A stretch of DNA of 15,862 nucleotides, taken from Asaia bogorensis. Its GTDB lineage: Bacteria > Pseudomonadota > Alphaproteobacteria > Acetobacterales > Acetobacteraceae. The DNA lies in NCBI GenBank assembly GCA_945874515.1, contig CAMCHA010000008.1, positions 1 to 15,862 on the forward strand, read 5' to 3'. The notes under the pieces are model-generated. The model worked only from the letters and a program-made list of their open reading frames with translations. It had not been told where the DNA came from and did no database searches. The position numbers and the translations under genes were made by a program. Shown piece by piece: positions 6,792 to 14,561 of this stretch (position 1 is the stretch's first letter; every line of letters begins with the position of its first letter).

Positions 6792-7829
6792 ATGGCCCTC
6801 ACAACCGCCCCCCATCCCGAGACCTGGCTGAAAGTGACCCAAGCCGGGCTATTCTGCGAACCGGGTGGGTTTTTCATTGACCCGCTCCGCGCCGTGGATC
6901 GCGCCATGATCAGCCATGGCCATTCGGATCACGCGCGCCCCGGTCATGCGGCGGTGCTGGCCACGCCGGAGACACTCGCGATTATGACCGCGCGGCTTGG
7001 CGAAGGCCGTGCGGGGGCCACGCAACAGGCGCTGCGCTATGGGGAAGTGATTGCGATCAATGGCGTGAAGGTCTGGCTGCGGCCGGCTGGGCATGTGCTG
7101 GGCTCGGCGCAGATCGCGCTGGAATGGCAGGGCAGCCGCGTGGTGGTCTCGGGCGATTACAAGCGTCGCGCCGATCCAAGCTGCGCAGCTTTTGAGGTTG
7201 AACGCTGCGATGTCTTCATCACGGAAGCAACCTTCGCTTTGCCCGTGTTTCGCCACCCGGATGCAATGGGGGAGATTGCGCGGTTGTTGCGATCAGCAGC
7301 ATTGTTCCCCGAACGCACGCATGTGATTGGCTGCTATGCGCTTGGCAAATGCCAACGCCTGATCCGCATGTTGCGGCACGCGGGCTATGACCAGCCCATC
7401 CATTTGCATGGCGCGCAGCAGGGGCTTTGCGCGGTTTATGAGGAATTGGGCGTGGGGCTTGGCCCGCTACTGCCCGCAACGGCCGCACGCAAGGATGCGC
7501 TGAAAGGCGCGATTGTGCTGGCGCCGCCTTCCGCCATTGCCGATCGTTGGGCGCGGAGACTCGCGGAGCCTGTGGTCGCCAATGCCTCTGGCTGGATGGG
7601 CGTGCGGCAACGCGCGCGCCAGGGCGGTGTGGAATTGCCGCTGGTGATTTCCGATCACGCCGATTGGGATGAGCTGCTGGAAACTTGCACCGAGACCGGC
7701 GCGCAGGAAGTTTGGGTGACGCATGGCCGCGAAGATGCGCTTATCCATGCGCTAGGGCTGCAAGGCATCAGGGGGCGGGCCTTGAACCTGATTGGGCGCG
7801 GTGAGGAAGATGAGGAAGCGGCCGCGTGA
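6792..7829 (+). CDS. Ligase-associated DNA damage response exonuclease (MBL-fold/beta-CASP)
   Basis: This 345-residue metallo-beta-lactamase-fold nuclease is related to the beta-CASP/SNM1-CPSF73 group. The zinc-site signature SHGHSDH is at 41-47 (H42, H44, D46, H47). PAGHVLGSA at 98-106 gives the next metal histidine, GDYK at 121-124 the bridging aspartate, and EATF at 145-148 the family motif. SDHADWDEL (287-295) and VTHG (309-312) supply the later histidines. By homology it degrades DNA or processes ends before ligation. The start ATG has only a weak ribosome site (GGAACC), and no better start is near. The ligase gene follows after 9 bases, so the two are one operon. Length and motif order are normal for the ligase-associated exonuclease family. 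Its cleavage polarity and preferred DNA end cannot be read from sequence. Confidence 0.93.
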   Translation: MALTTAPHPETWLKVTQAGLFCEPGGFFIDPLRAVDRAMISHGHSDHARPGHAAVLATPETLAIMTARLGEGRAGATQQALRYGEVIAINGVKVWLRPAGHVLGSAQIALEWQGSRVVVSGDYKRRADPSCAAFEVERCDVFITEATFALPVFRHPDAMGEIARLLRSAALFPERTHVIGCYALGKCQRLIRMLRHAGYDQPIHLHGAQQGLCAVYEELGVGLGPLLPATAARKDALKGAIVLAPPSAIADRWARRLAEPVVANASGWMGVRQRARQGGVELPLVISDHADWDELLETCTETGAQEVWVTHGREDALIHALGLQGIRGRALNLIGRGEEDEEAAA

Positions 7830-7838
7830 GGAGGACTC

Positions 7839-9443
7839 ATGAGCCTGCCCGCCTTCGCTGAATTGCTGGAAAGGCTGGTGTTTTCCCCTGGCCGCAACGC
7901 CAAGCTGGCACTTCTTGGCCAATGGTTTGCCGGGCAGCCGGACCCCGAACGTGGTCTGGGCCTGGCCGCCATTACGGAAAGCCTGAAGCTCGCCACCGCC
8001 AAGCCTGCGATGCTGCGAGAGATTACCATGGCGCGGGTGGACCCCGAATTGTTCCGGCTTTCCTATGATTATGTTGGCGATCTCGCGGAAACCATTGCGC
8101 TGATTTGGCCGAAGCGTGCTGGCGTGAATGCGCCACCGCCTGCGCTGTCAGACATTATCGCCGCGTTGGAAGCTACGCCCAAAGCCGAGGTCCCGGCGCT
8201 GATCGCAGGCTGGCTCGATACGTTCGATTCCAGCGGGCGGCTCGCGCTAATCAAGCTGCTCACGGGCGGGCTGCGGGTTGGGGTTTCGGCCAGGCTTGCG
8301 CGTGTGGCACTCGCCGAATGGTCAGGGCAGGCGGTGGAGGCGATTGAGGAAGCCTGGCACGCCATCCCCGCGCCCTATGAACCGCTTTTCGCCTGGCTTG
8401 AGGGCCGCGCACCGCAGCCGGACCCGCGCGCGGCACCCATCTTCCGGCCGCTGATGCTGGCGCATCCCTTGGAAGAAGCCGATCTCGCCGCGCTCGATCC
8501 CGCCGCCTATTGCGCGGAATGGAAATGGGATGGCATTCGCGTGCAAGTCACGTCGGGGCCTTGCGGTGCCAGGGTCTGGAGCCGGGGGGCTGAGGATATT
8601 TCCGCGAGTTTCCCGGAAATCATCGCGGGTCTGGATTTCCATGCCGTGCTGGACGGCGAATTGCTGGTGCTGCGGGATGGCGCAGTCGCTCCCTTTGCCG
8701 ATGTTCAGCAAAGGCTGAACCGCAAGACCGTCACCACCAAGATGCAGCGCGATTACCCGGTAGCGATCAGGCTTTACGATATTCTGTTTGATGGCACAGA
8801 GGATTTGCGCCCGCTGCCCTTTTCCGAACGTCGTGCGCGGCTGGAAGCCTGGTATCAGCGCCAGCAACCGCCGCGGATGGATCTTTCCAACATCATCGCC
8901 TTCAAGCAGATGAGCGAATTGCAGGCCTTGCGTGATGGCGCGCGGGATGCGGCGATTGAAGGGCTGATGCTGAAGCGCGCCGATGGCCCCTATCTGCCCG
9001 GGCGCGTCAAAGGGCAATGGTGGAAATGGAAGCGCGCTCCGCTCACGCTTGATACAGTGCTGATGTATGCGCAGCGCGGGCACGGTAAGCGCAGCAGCTT
9101 CTATTCGGATTTCACTTTCGGTGTCTGGCGGGAAGACGGCGAATTGGTGCCTATCGGCAAGGCCTATTCCGGCTATACGGATGAGGAATTGGCCTGGCTT
9201 GATCGCTGGATCCGTAACCACACGGTGGATCGCTTCGGCCCCGTGCGGGAAGTGGAAAAGGCGCTGGTGCTGGAGGTGGCATTTGATGCCGCGCAGCGCA
9301 GCAGCCGGCATAAATCGGGCGTGGCGCTGCGCTTTCCGCGCATTGCACGCATCAGGCGGGACAAGCCGGCAGAAGAAGCGGATCGGCTGGGGGCAGTACT
9401 GGGCTTGATTGCGGATGGCGCTTCAGCGCTAGATCAAGACTGA
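7839..9443 (+). CDS. ATP-dependent DNA ligase (ligase-associated damage response type)
   Basis: This 534-residue ATP-dependent DNA ligase has an N-terminal DNA-binding domain (about 1-200), an adenylation domain and a C-terminal OB fold. The nucleophile lysine lies in EWKWDGIR (K229, motif KxDGxR). LDGELL (271-276) is motif III-like, EGLMLKR (374-380) is motif IV, and WWKWK (394-398) is motif V. An FTFGVW / GKAYSGYTDEEL region marks the OB domain. It lacks the polymerase and nuclease modules of LigD, so it is a stand-alone ligase and not the NHEJ enzyme. It seals 3'-OH/5'-phosphate nicks using ATP, separate from the NAD-dependent replicative ligase expected elsewhere. A strong ribosome site (GGAGGA, 7830-7835) precedes the ATG. 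It is the last gene of the rightward repair arm and ends 24 bases from the convergent amidase gene. Confidence 0.95.
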   Translation: MSLPAFAELLERLVFSPGRNAKLALLGQWFAGQPDPERGLGLAAITESLKLATAKPAMLREITMARVDPELFRLSYDYVGDLAETIALIWPKRAGVNAPPPALSDIIAALEATPKAEVPALIAGWLDTFDSSGRLALIKLLTGGLRVGVSARLARVALAEWSGQAVEAIEEAWHAIPAPYEPLFAWLEGRAPQPDPRAAPIFRPLMLAHPLEEADLAALDPAAYCAEWKWDGIRVQVTSGPCGARVWSRGAEDISASFPEIIAGLDFHAVLDGELLVLRDGAVAPFADVQQRLNRKTVTTKMQRDYPVAIRLYDILFDGTEDLRPLPFSERRARLEAWYQRQQPPRMDLSNIIAFKQMSELQALRDGARDAAIEGLMLKRADGPYLPGRVKGQWWKWKRAPLTLDTVLMYAQRGHGKRSSFYSDFTFGVWREDGELVPIGKAYSGYTDEELAWLDRWIRNHTVDRFGPVREVEKALVLEVAFDAAQRSSRHKSGVALRFPRIARIRRDKPAEEADRLGAVLGLIADGASALDQD

Positions 9444-9467
9444 ATCCTCCCCGTCAGCGCTGCACGA

Positions 9468-10928
9468 TCATCCCCCCTCAGCCGGTGGCACGGTTCCGGG
9501 CCGTGGCGAGATGGGCAAAAGCTTGTCAAGACCAGTCATTTTCTCAAACAAAGCCGCCACCTGCAAGGCGCGCGCATCCTGCCGCGGGGGTGCGACAATA
9601 TGCAGCCCAACCGGCCTGCCATATTGATCAAAGCCGCAAGGCACCGCGACGGCAGGGCAGCCCGCCAGCGTGGCGAAGGCATTGATCATCGATCCCCCCA
9701 TATAATTGTCCAGCTTCTTACCGCCGATGCTTTCTGGTGCGCGCAGCATCACATCAAAGGCAGGCGTGGCCGCACCTGGCGTGATCAGCACATCATAGCG
9801 CTTGAACAAATCACGCATGCTGATGAAGAAGCGCCGGCGTTCATGTTCCGCCCAAGCGAGCCGCGATGTGGTTTCCTGCAGGCCGCGTTCGGTTTGCCAG
9901 ATGATGTCGGGCTTGATCTTGTCCCGATGCTCCTTCAGCATTTTTTCGCGGTCCACCACGAAATGCTGGCTGCGTAGCACCAGAAACGCCTCATTCAAAT
10001 CGCCAATCTCGGGATGGGCTTCTTCCACCACGGCGCCAAGCGCTTCGAAGCGGCGCACTTCGCGCGCGCAAATTTCCTCGGTTTCCCGGTCCATCGAAAT
10101 CGCGCCGCCAAAGCGTGCGGTGAAGGCGATGCGCTTCGGTGCCTCGGCCTCGGCTGCCGCAACCGCCGCCACATAGGGGCGCGCCGGCGCCTCCCAAGTC
10201 ATCGGATCGGCCAAATCCCAACCCGCCATGGCGTCCAAAAACAGCGCCAGATCAGGGATATTGCGCGCCATCGGCCCATTCACCGAAAGCGGCGAATAGA
10301 GATCATCCGCCGTCCCACGGCTCACGCGCCCCGGCGAAGGGCGCAGCCCCACCACGGAACAATAGGTCGCGGGCCGGCGCAGAGACCCCCCATGATCCGA
10401 CCCATGCGACAGCCATACCTGGCCTGTCGCCAAGGCAACCGCGCCACCCCCGGTGGAACCGCCGCAGGTGAGCGATGTATTCCAAGGATTGCGCGTGCGG
10501 CCAAACACCTCATTGAAGGTCGAACCACCCGCGCCGAATTCGGGCGTATTGGATTTGGCAATGACGATGCCGCCCTTGCGTTCGATGCGCTCCACCAAGG
10601 GATGACTTTCCTTCGGCACGTAATCGGCAAAGATCGGGCTGCCATAGGTGGTACGCACGCCGGCCACTTCCGCCAAATCCTTGATGGAGACTGGTATGCC
10701 GCCAAGCCAGCCGGCTTCACCTTCCGCTTCGCGCCGCTTGCCCGCCATCAGTGCACGGGCATGATCCCGCGCGCGGTCCAGGCATAGTGTGGGCAGGGCA
10801 TTCACATCGCCATCCACCGCGGCAATGCGCGCCTCTGCCGCCTCAATCAGGTCAAGCGGCGTGATATCGCCCGCCTTTAGCTTGGCAGCAGCTTCCGTGG
10901 CACTCAGGCGGATCAATTCATCAGACAT
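9468..10928 (-). CDS. Amidase-signature family enzyme
   Basis: This 486-residue amidase-signature hydrolase is cytoplasmic with no signal peptide. The Ser-cisSer-Lys triad is intact: K83 in VSIKDLAEVAGVRTTYGS, cis-Ser S158 in CGGSTGGGAVALATG, and nucleophile S182 in GSDHGGSLRRPA. T159 replaces the usual second serine of GGSSGG; this residue is not the cis-Ser. The family hydrolyses carboxylic amides. The fold is shared with GatA, but no gatB or gatC adjoins, so a free-standing amidase of unknown substrate is more likely than a tRNA amidotransferase subunit. A TTG five codons upstream (10943) is in frame, but it lies against a GGGGAA ribosome site (10936-10941) placed 7 bases before the ATG at 10928. 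That ATG is therefore taken as the start. It diverges from the PaiB-like gene across 59 bases. Confidence 0.9.
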   Translation of the reverse strand: MSDELIRLSATEAAAKLKAGDITPLDLIEAAEARIAAVDGDVNALPTLCLDRARDHARALMAGKRREAEGEAGWLGGIPVSIKDLAEVAGVRTTYGSPIFADYVPKESHPLVERIERKGGIVIAKSNTPEFGAGGSTFNEVFGRTRNPWNTSLTCGGSTGGGAVALATGQVWLSHGSDHGGSLRRPATYCSVVGLRPSPGRVSRGTADDLYSPLSVNGPMARNIPDLALFLDAMAGWDLADPMTWEAPARPYVAAVAAAEAEAPKRIAFTARFGGAISMDRETEEICAREVRRFEALGAVVEEAHPEIGDLNEAFLVLRSQHFVVDREKMLKEHRDKIKPDIIWQTERGLQETTSRLAWAEHERRRFFISMRDLFKRYDVLITPGAATPAFDVMLRAPESIGGKKLDNYMGGSMINAFATLAGCPAVAVPCGFDQYGRPVGLHIVAPPRQDARALQVAALFEKMTGLDKLLPISPRPGTVPPAEGG

Positions 10929-10987
10929 ACGACTTTTCCCCAAAACCAGGACAGGCTAACAGCAATCCAAGTTTGGAGAAGACCCGG

Positions 10988-11623
10988 ATGTACAACCCGC
11001 CCGCCTTTCGCGAAGACCGCCCGGAAATCCTGCACGCGATCATCCGCGAAGCGCGTCTTGCCATCCTGGTCAGCGCGGGGGCGGATGGTGTGCCGGAAGC
11101 CACCCATGTGCCGCTGCAATTCGTGGCCGATGAAGGCGCGCACGGCACGCTTTACGGCCATTTGGCCCGCGCGAATACGCATTGGCGCGGGATTGCGGCG
11201 GCGGGCCGCGCGCGCGCGATTTTCATGGGGCCTGAGGCTTATGTCTCGCCGTCCTTTTATGCCTCCAAAAAGGAACACGGAAAGGTCGTGCCGACCTGGA
11301 ATTATGTGGCCGTGCATGCCATCGGCCCGGTTGAGGTGTTTGAGGATGCGGCGCGGCTGCATGCGCTGGTGGAACGGCTAACCAATCATCACGAAGCGCC
11401 GCGTGCCAAGCCCTGGGCGGTGGATGATGCGCCAGAGACCTTCATCGCCTCTCAGCTCAAAGGAATTGTTGGGCTACGCTTGGAAATTGAAACGCTGATT
11501 GGCAAGCGCAAGCTCAGCCAGAACAGGCCGGAACAGGATCAGCTTGGCGTGATTGAGGGCCTCGGCAGCAGTGAGGATGCTCGGGACCGCGATGTGGCGG
11601 CCTTGATGCAGCGGGGCAGTTGA
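10988..11623 (+). CDS. FMN-binding negative transcriptional regulator, PaiB family
   Basis: This 211-residue protein is of the PaiB family, with a split-barrel flavin-binding fold. It starts MYNPPAFRE, typical of PaiB. The conserved centre is MGPEAYVSPSFYASKK (80-95) followed by GKVVPTWNYVAVHAIG (98-113), and the C-terminal signature is KLSQNRPEQDQ (175-185). In Bacillus, PaiB is tied to repression of sporulation and protease genes. In proteobacteria the role is unclear, and it may be a flavin-dependent enzyme or sensor instead of a DNA-binding repressor. An in-frame TTG at 10973 is rejected because it overlaps the GGAG ribosome site (10975-10978), which sits 9 bases before the ATG. It is a single-gene unit. 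The convergent lipoprotein gene ends 7 bases beyond its stop. It could control, or be coexpressed with, the divergent amidase, but there is no direct evidence. Confidence 0.9.
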   Translation: MYNPPAFREDRPEILHAIIREARLAILVSAGADGVPEATHVPLQFVADEGAHGTLYGHLARANTHWRGIAAAGRARAIFMGPEAYVSPSFYASKKEHGKVVPTWNYVAVHAIGPVEVFEDAARLHALVERLTNHHEAPRAKPWAVDDAPETFIASQLKGIVGLRLEIETLIGKRKLSQNRPEQDQLGVIEGLGSSEDARDRDVAALMQRGS

Positions 11624-11630
11624 CGCCCGC

Positions 11631-12398
11631 TTACATCACCGATTCGGCGCTGAATCGCGGAATGAAAACCCTTCCATCGGAACGCACACCCGGGTTTGGC
11701 TGAAGCCCGGCGGCGGCGCGGGTCACTTCGGCAATCAACCGCGCTACTTCGCCTTCCAGTTCAAACAGCCGCCCTGAATCGCCTTCGCGAAAGGCGGCAG
11801 TGGCACGTATGCGCAATTCCTGGCCGCCAACACCGGTCGAACACGCCACATGCAGCAGGCCCTGCCCCTGCATGACGCTGCGCCCATTGACGCAACGCTG
11901 GGAAGGCGCATCGGGAATCCATACCATGCGCATGCGCGCCACATTGCCTGGCGCATAGGCGCGCACCGTTGCCTTGCTGGCATTGAAGCCGGCGGCGACA
12001 GCCGGTGATGCCAAGCCATCCGGCAGCACCATGCCGTGATCATTCACCCCAACCGTCGCCCAGGTTGCATTGCCTGGGATCGTGTAGCGAACAAAAAGCT
12101 GGGTCAGGCCATTGCGGGCGATAACACTTTCATCCGGTGGGCCGACGGCGCGCACCCAAGGGCCAACGCGCAGCGGCAGCCGCGCCGCTACCGCCTTGGT
12201 GGCTTCCGTTGGTATCGAATACGGGAGCTCAACGCCCCCCGGTCCCGGCGGTCCGGGCAGGTTGTTCGGGTAAAACTGCGTCACCGTCACATCTGGGATC
12301 GGCGCCGTTGAAACCGGCTGCGCTTCAGGCGGCAGCGCCTGCTGCGCACAGCCCAGCGCCAAGGAAGCGCCTAGCAGGGCAAGGGCGGCGCTGCGCAT
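11631..12398 (-). CDS. Putative lipoprotein of unknown function
   Basis: I do not recognise this 255-residue protein. It starts MRSAALALLGASLALGC, a short lipoprotein-like signal with a possible lipid-anchored cysteine at C17. The lipobox ALGC is imperfect, since -3 is alanine instead of leucine. A proline-rich linker follows (PPEAQPVSTAPIPD, then PNNLPGPPGPGG), as expected for an envelope-anchored protein with a flexible tether. The rest is a mixed region with two further cysteines (in SQRCVNG and HVACSTG) that could form a disulfide in the periplasm. That fits its place at the end of a dsbB unit, but the link is inference. The ATG at 12398 shares one base with the COQ7 stop (TGATG). An in-frame GTG one codon earlier is possible but less likely. 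It has no recognised catalytic motif. Confidence 0.7.
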   Translation of the reverse strand: MRSAALALLGASLALGCAQQALPPEAQPVSTAPIPDVTVTQFYPNNLPGPPGPGGVELPYSIPTEATKAVAARLPLRVGPWVRAVGPPDESVIARNGLTQLFVRYTIPGNATWATVGVNDHGMVLPDGLASPAVAAGFNASKATVRAYAPGNVARMRMVWIPDAPSQRCVNGRSVMQGQGLLHVACSTGVGGQELRIRATAAFREGDSGRLFELEGEVARLIAEVTRAAAGLQPNPGVRSDGRVFIPRFSAESVM

Positions 12399-12952
12399 CA
12401 CACACGCTCACTGATTTTGATGGCGATTTTACAGCTGGTCTTGATCGCGGCACTCAGCAGCCGATAGCCGGGCGCCTGTTCCGCCTCATGCTCCAGCCCC
12501 GTGTCGCGATGTTCCAATTCCTCGGCGCGGAAGCGGGCGATATCGGCGCGGAGTTCCGCCTCATCATCACCAAGCGTGTCTTCCTGGGCGCGGTAATGCT
12601 CATCAATCGCTTCTTCCACGGCGACCGTGCAGGCCATGGCGCCGCGATGGCCAAGCAGCGCGCTCGCCGCCCCCAGCGCGAAGCCTGCGACATGCCAGAA
12701 AGGCAGTAAGGCCGTGGGGCGCACGCGGCGTTGCCCAATCAGGCGGGAAAATGTGTCCAGATGGACCTGTTCCTGCGCCTTCATATGTTCAATCAGCGGG
12801 CCGTATTTGGTGCGGCCCAGCACGGCTAGCTGGCCCTCATAAATGCGCTTGGCGCCATATTCGCCGGCATGGTCCACGCGGATGGTGCGTTCCAAGACCT
12901 CACGCGCCGTGGGGTCGCCGGGCAGGCGGTATTCGGCGGTTTTCTGCGTCAT
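12398..12952 (-). CDS. Demethoxyubiquinone hydroxylase family protein (COQ7-like)
   Basis: This 184-residue di-iron carboxylate enzyme matches COQ7. It would hydroxylate the C6 position of demethoxyubiquinone late in ubiquinone synthesis. The di-iron ligands are all visible: E31 in DHAGEYGA, the ExxH pair E61/H64 in AQEQVHLD, a glutamate in VEEAIDEHY (112-120), and the second ExxH pair E145/H148 in EELEHRD. The length is usual for bacterial COQ7, which has no mitochondrial leader. A semi-hydrophobic stretch at about 84-112 fits its monotopic membrane contact. The ATG overlaps the dsbB stop by 4 bases (ATGA), and the stop overlaps the lipoprotein ATG by one base, so all three are one operon. 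Pairing with dsbB is sensible, because DsbB feeds electrons to ubiquinone. Confidence 0.93.
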   Translation of the reverse strand: MTQKTAEYRLPGDPTAREVLERTIRVDHAGEYGAKRIYEGQLAVLGRTKYGPLIEHMKAQEQVHLDTFSRLIGQRRVRPTALLPFWHVAGFALGAASALLGHRGAMACTVAVEEAIDEHYRAQEDTLGDDEAELRADIARFRAEELEHRDTGLEHEAEQAPGYRLLSAAIKTSCKIAIKISERV

Positions 12953-13425
12953 GCTCTGGCTCCTTGCCGGGCGAGGCCGAGGGAAAGCGCCCCAAGGCCA
13001 AGACCATACAGCATATTCATGGCCGCCATTGAAATGGGAAGGCCGGAAATAAGAAAGGCGGGGGCGTCGCAGGGCTTATTTGGGATGGGGGCAAGGCTTT
13101 TCAGCATATCCTCGATGCTCATGGCCCCGCCGGCGGTGGCGGCCTTGCAGCCAGCCAAGGGAGATGGCCAGAAGCCTTGCTCCACCCCCAGATGAAACCC
13201 GCCCAAAACCCCGGAAGTGAGCGCGGCCAAGCCCGCCAGGCTCAACAGCACCCCGGCGAAACGCGGCAGCGGCAGCGCCAGCGCCGCGAAGCCCGCCGCA
13301 ATCCAGTAAGGCCAGCGCTGCCACAGACAAAGCTCACACGGCGCCAGTCCCAGCCAGGTTTCGCTGGCTTGCGCCAAAAGCGGGGCTGCGGCGGCCAGGG
13401 CCAGAATGATCAAAGCGCGCTTCAT
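12949..13425 (-). CDS. dsbB: Disulfide bond formation protein B (DsbB family)
   Basis: This 158-residue inner-membrane protein would reoxidise the periplasmic thiol oxidase DsbA and pass electrons to ubiquinone. The first redox pair is in APCELCLWQRWPYW (C30, C33), followed by the family-typical QRWPY. The second pair, C93 and C119, lies in the larger periplasmic loop (AGCKAA and NKPCDAP). Four hydrophobic segments (about 3-20, 40-52, 57-76 and 128-150) fit the four-helix fold. The end motif GLPISMAAMN matches DsbB. The start is uncertain: the ATG at 13425 begins directly with a natural first helix, but no clear ribosome site precedes it. A longer in-frame start (GTG 13473 or ATG 13470) would add 15-16 residues with no helix. 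No dsbA is in the window. The gap to the divergent glutathione S-transferase gene is 89 bases with this start. Confidence 0.88.
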   Translation of the reverse strand: MKRALIILALAAAAPLLAQASETWLGLAPCELCLWQRWPYWIAAGFAALALPLPRFAGVLLSLAGLAALTSGVLGGFHLGVEQGFWPSPLAGCKAATAGGAMSIEDMLKSLAPIPNKPCDAPAFLISGLPISMAAMNMLYGLGLGALSLGLARQGARA

Positions 13426-13514
13426 GGGAAACAGATTGCGCGCCACGGCGCCGCTTGCAACTGGACCCATCACGCGGGGGGCTTTAGGCTCATCACCGAC
13501 AAGGGAGAAAAGCG

Positions 13515-14141
13515 ATGCGCAAGCTTTGGGGCCGGACCAGTTCTAGCAATGTGATGAAGGTGCTGTGGCTGATGGAAGAACTCGGCCTTTCCTATGAACG
13601 CATTGATGCCGGCGGCGCCTTTGGCCGCACCAAGGAACCGGCATACCGCGCCATGAACCCCATGGGCCTGGTGCCGACCTTGCAGGAAGAAGACGGTTGG
13701 GCGCTTTGGGAGAGCAATACGATCTGCCGCTTTTTGTGCAATACCGAAGCACCGGATAGCGCGATCTACCCGCGCGATGCGCGCCAAAGGGCTGCGGTGG
13801 AAACCTGGATGGATTGGACGCTCGGCCACTTGACCGCGCCAATGGTGACGATCTTCTTCACCCATGTGCGCGTGCCGGAACCGGAACGCGATTGGAAGGC
13901 GGAAGCCAAGGCGCGCGAAGAGGCGGGCCGGCTTTGGGCCATTATTGAAAAACAGCTTGAAGGGCAGCGCTTTCTCTGTGGCGATAACCTCACCTTGGCT
14001 GACCTCACGCTTGGTTGCTGGGTGCATCGCTGGCATGTGCTGCCGATTGAACGCCCAAGCCTGCCCAATCTGCGCCGCTATTATGATACGCTGCTGACGC
14101 GCCCGGGCTTTACTGGCCATGTTGCGCTGCCATTGTCTTGA
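13515..14141 (+). CDS. Glutathione S-transferase family protein
   Basis: This 208-residue cytosolic glutathione S-transferase has a thioredoxin-like domain (about 1-78) and an all-helical domain (about 88-200). RTSSSNVMKVLWLMEELGL (7-25) matches the N-terminal helix, with S9-S11 as candidate activating serines. The cis-proline is P54 in GLVPTL, and the glutathione-binding E66-S67 pair is in LWESNTI. The helical domain has the N-capping-box pattern NLTLADLTLG. AGGGAG at 13502-13507 is a good ribosome site 7 bases before the ATG. Its cupin neighbour starts 12 bases after the stop, so the two are co-transcribed. The substrate is unknown. The company of a cupin and a DadA-like oxidase suggests small-molecule catabolism more than general stress defence, which is inference. 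Confidence 0.9.
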   Translation: MRKLWGRTSSSNVMKVLWLMEELGLSYERIDAGGAFGRTKEPAYRAMNPMGLVPTLQEEDGWALWESNTICRFLCNTEAPDSAIYPRDARQRAAVETWMDWTLGHLTAPMVTIFFTHVRVPEPERDWKAEAKAREEAGRLWAIIEKQLEGQRFLCGDNLTLADLTLGCWVHRWHVLPIERPSLPNLRRYYDTLLTRPGFTGHVALPLS

Positions 14142-14153
14142 AGGAAAAACGCC

Positions 14154-14522
14154 ATGACCACCACCACGACCAGCCATGCCGAAACGTCCGAATTCATCCG
14201 TGGGCTTCGCCCGTTTTTCGAATATCGTGATCTTGGCATCAATGGCGCCACTGGCGGCGCCTTTGGCGCGCATGTCATCCGCGCCATTCCGGGCACCCAT
14301 GCCACCGGGCAATGGCACACCCATAATCTGAAGTTCCAAATGTTCTTCGTGCTGAAGGGCTGGGTGCGCTTTGAATATGAGGATATCGGTGTGAAGGAAT
14401 TCCGCGCCGGCGATAGCTGCTATCAGCCGCCCTTGGTGAAGCATCGTGAAGTTGCTCATTCGGAAGATTTGGAATTGATCGAAATCACGGGTCCGGCGGA
14501 ATTCGAAACCAAGAATGTATGA
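14154..14522 (+). CDS. Small single-domain cupin protein
   Basis: This 122-residue single-domain cupin has two metal motifs. Motif 1 is GQWHTHNLKFQMFFVLKG (52-69), with H55 and H57 in HxH spacing. The position usually held by glutamate is a glutamine (Q62), a substitution also seen in some metal-binding cupins. Motif 2 is GDSCYQPPLVKHREVAH (86-102), giving H97 or H102 as the last ligand. Such proteins may be dioxygenases, isomerases, decarboxylases or non-catalytic binders, and the sequence does not decide which. A ribosome site (AAGGAA) lies 9 bases before the ATG. It sits between the glutathione S-transferase gene (12-base gap) and an FAD oxidoreductase gene (39-base gap), and probably acts on the same compound or an intermediate. 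Confidence 0.85.
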   Translation: MTTTTTSHAETSEFIRGLRPFFEYRDLGINGATGGAFGAHVIRAIPGTHATGQWHTHNLKFQMFFVLKGWVRFEYEDIGVKEFRAGDSCYQPPLVKHREVAHSEDLELIEITGPAEFETKNV

Positions 14523-14561
14523 ACCTCGCCTATAAGGGCGGGTGAGTCAGGAAGAAGCATC

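Noticed and set aside
8322..9311. 329-codon leftward open frame inside the ligase gene
   Set aside because: It lies wholly antisense to the adenylation domain of an intact ligase, with no family motif; long antisense frames are common at this GC content.
9423..9461. Direct repeat TCAGCGCT near the ligase and amidase ends
   Set aside because: Two 8-base copies of a GC-rich, partly palindromic word 31 bases apart are within chance expectation; one lies in coding sequence.
10014..10787. 257-codon rightward open frame inside the amidase gene
   Set aside because: It is antisense to the amidase catalytic core and rich in H, R, A, G and P, as expected for a shadow frame.
10929..10943. TTG start giving the amidase five extra residues
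   Set aside because: The TTG abuts the GGGGAA ribosome site that is well spaced for the ATG at 10928, so it is more likely leader sequence.
10973..10987. TTG start giving the PaiB-like protein five extra residues
   Set aside because: The TTG overlaps the GGAG ribosome site, and MYNPPAF at the ATG is the usual N-terminus of the family.
13470..14459. 329-codon leftward open frame opposite the GST and cupin genes
   Set aside because: It is antisense to two well-supported genes with ribosome sites and family motifs. It has no recognisable domain and a composition typical of the reverse strand of GC-rich coding DNA.
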